64,000 nucleotides of DNA, taken from assembly GCF_008831285.2 (NCBI RefSeq), contig NC_045140.1, forward strand, positions 14,929,796-14,993,795. Direction: 5' to 3'. The position numbers and the translations under genes are program-made. The notes beneath the pieces are model-generated. The model saw only the letters and a list, made by a program, of their open reading frames with translations, made no database searches and was not told the DNA's origin. Source of the DNA: Nymphaea colorata (taxonomy: Eukaryota; Streptophyta; Magnoliopsida; Nymphaeales; Nymphaeaceae). This document shows, one piece after another, positions 63,966-64,000 of this stretch (position 1 is the first letter of the stretch; each line of letters begins with the position of its first letter).

Positions 63966-64000
63966 AATAAGATAACAGTTAAATGAGTGCCAATTAAAGG

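Overview
The window is nuclear DNA from a flowering plant. The genes have GT-AG introns, exons match angiosperm-specific families, leaders are pyrimidine-rich with (CT)n/(GA)n tracts, and the AT-rich spacers are full of microsatellites and small inverted-repeat elements. I cannot name the species. No bacterial operon, CRISPR array, RNA gene or organellar insertion was recognised.

Five genes belong to known families, and a sixth well-supported gene was not recognised. From left to right: (1) a single-coding-exon nuclear intron maturase of the nMAT3/nMAT4 type, + strand, 2982-5309; (2) a two-exon NOSIP/CSU1-type RING E3 ligase, - strand, 7106-9055; (3) an unrecognised acidic, Ser/Asp/Glu-rich protein of about 1032 residues, + strand, 15993-21727, whose first coding exon is only the ATG; (4) an organellar single-stranded DNA-binding protein (OSB family) with an OB-fold and three PDF modules, + strand, 23834-32433, nine exons including one GC-AG intron; (5) a villin (VLN4-like), - strand, 34020-44969, 22 coding exons, 961 residues; (6) the soluble ABC ATPase ABCI17/STAR1, - strand, 54843-59771, four coding exons, 260 residues. 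Exon joins were worked out by hand from splice sites, reading phase and family similarity. All joins keep the frame.

Two gene pairs converge: nMAT with CSU1, and OSB with villin. Two products, the maturase and OSB, are expected in organelles and would act on organellar RNA or DNA. The others are a nuclear/cytosolic ubiquitin ligase, an actin-bundling protein and a transporter ATPase. I see no common pathway; this looks like ordinary collinear euchromatin.

The gene-poor stretches (9.1-15.6, 46.9-54.8 and 60.5-64 kb) hold tandem duplications, MITE-like inverted-repeat elements, long (AT)n and compound (CT)(TA)(GA) tracts, and a decayed Ty1/copia reverse-transcriptase fragment at the right edge. 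A possible unassigned minus-strand transcript lies at 11.7-12.5 kb, and a few short open stretches at 0-2 kb could be exon remnants. The most useful leads are the unrecognised 1032-residue gene, the phase-matched exon pairs that carry the OSB PDF modules together with a GC donor, and the villin micro-exon and 3'-UTR intron.
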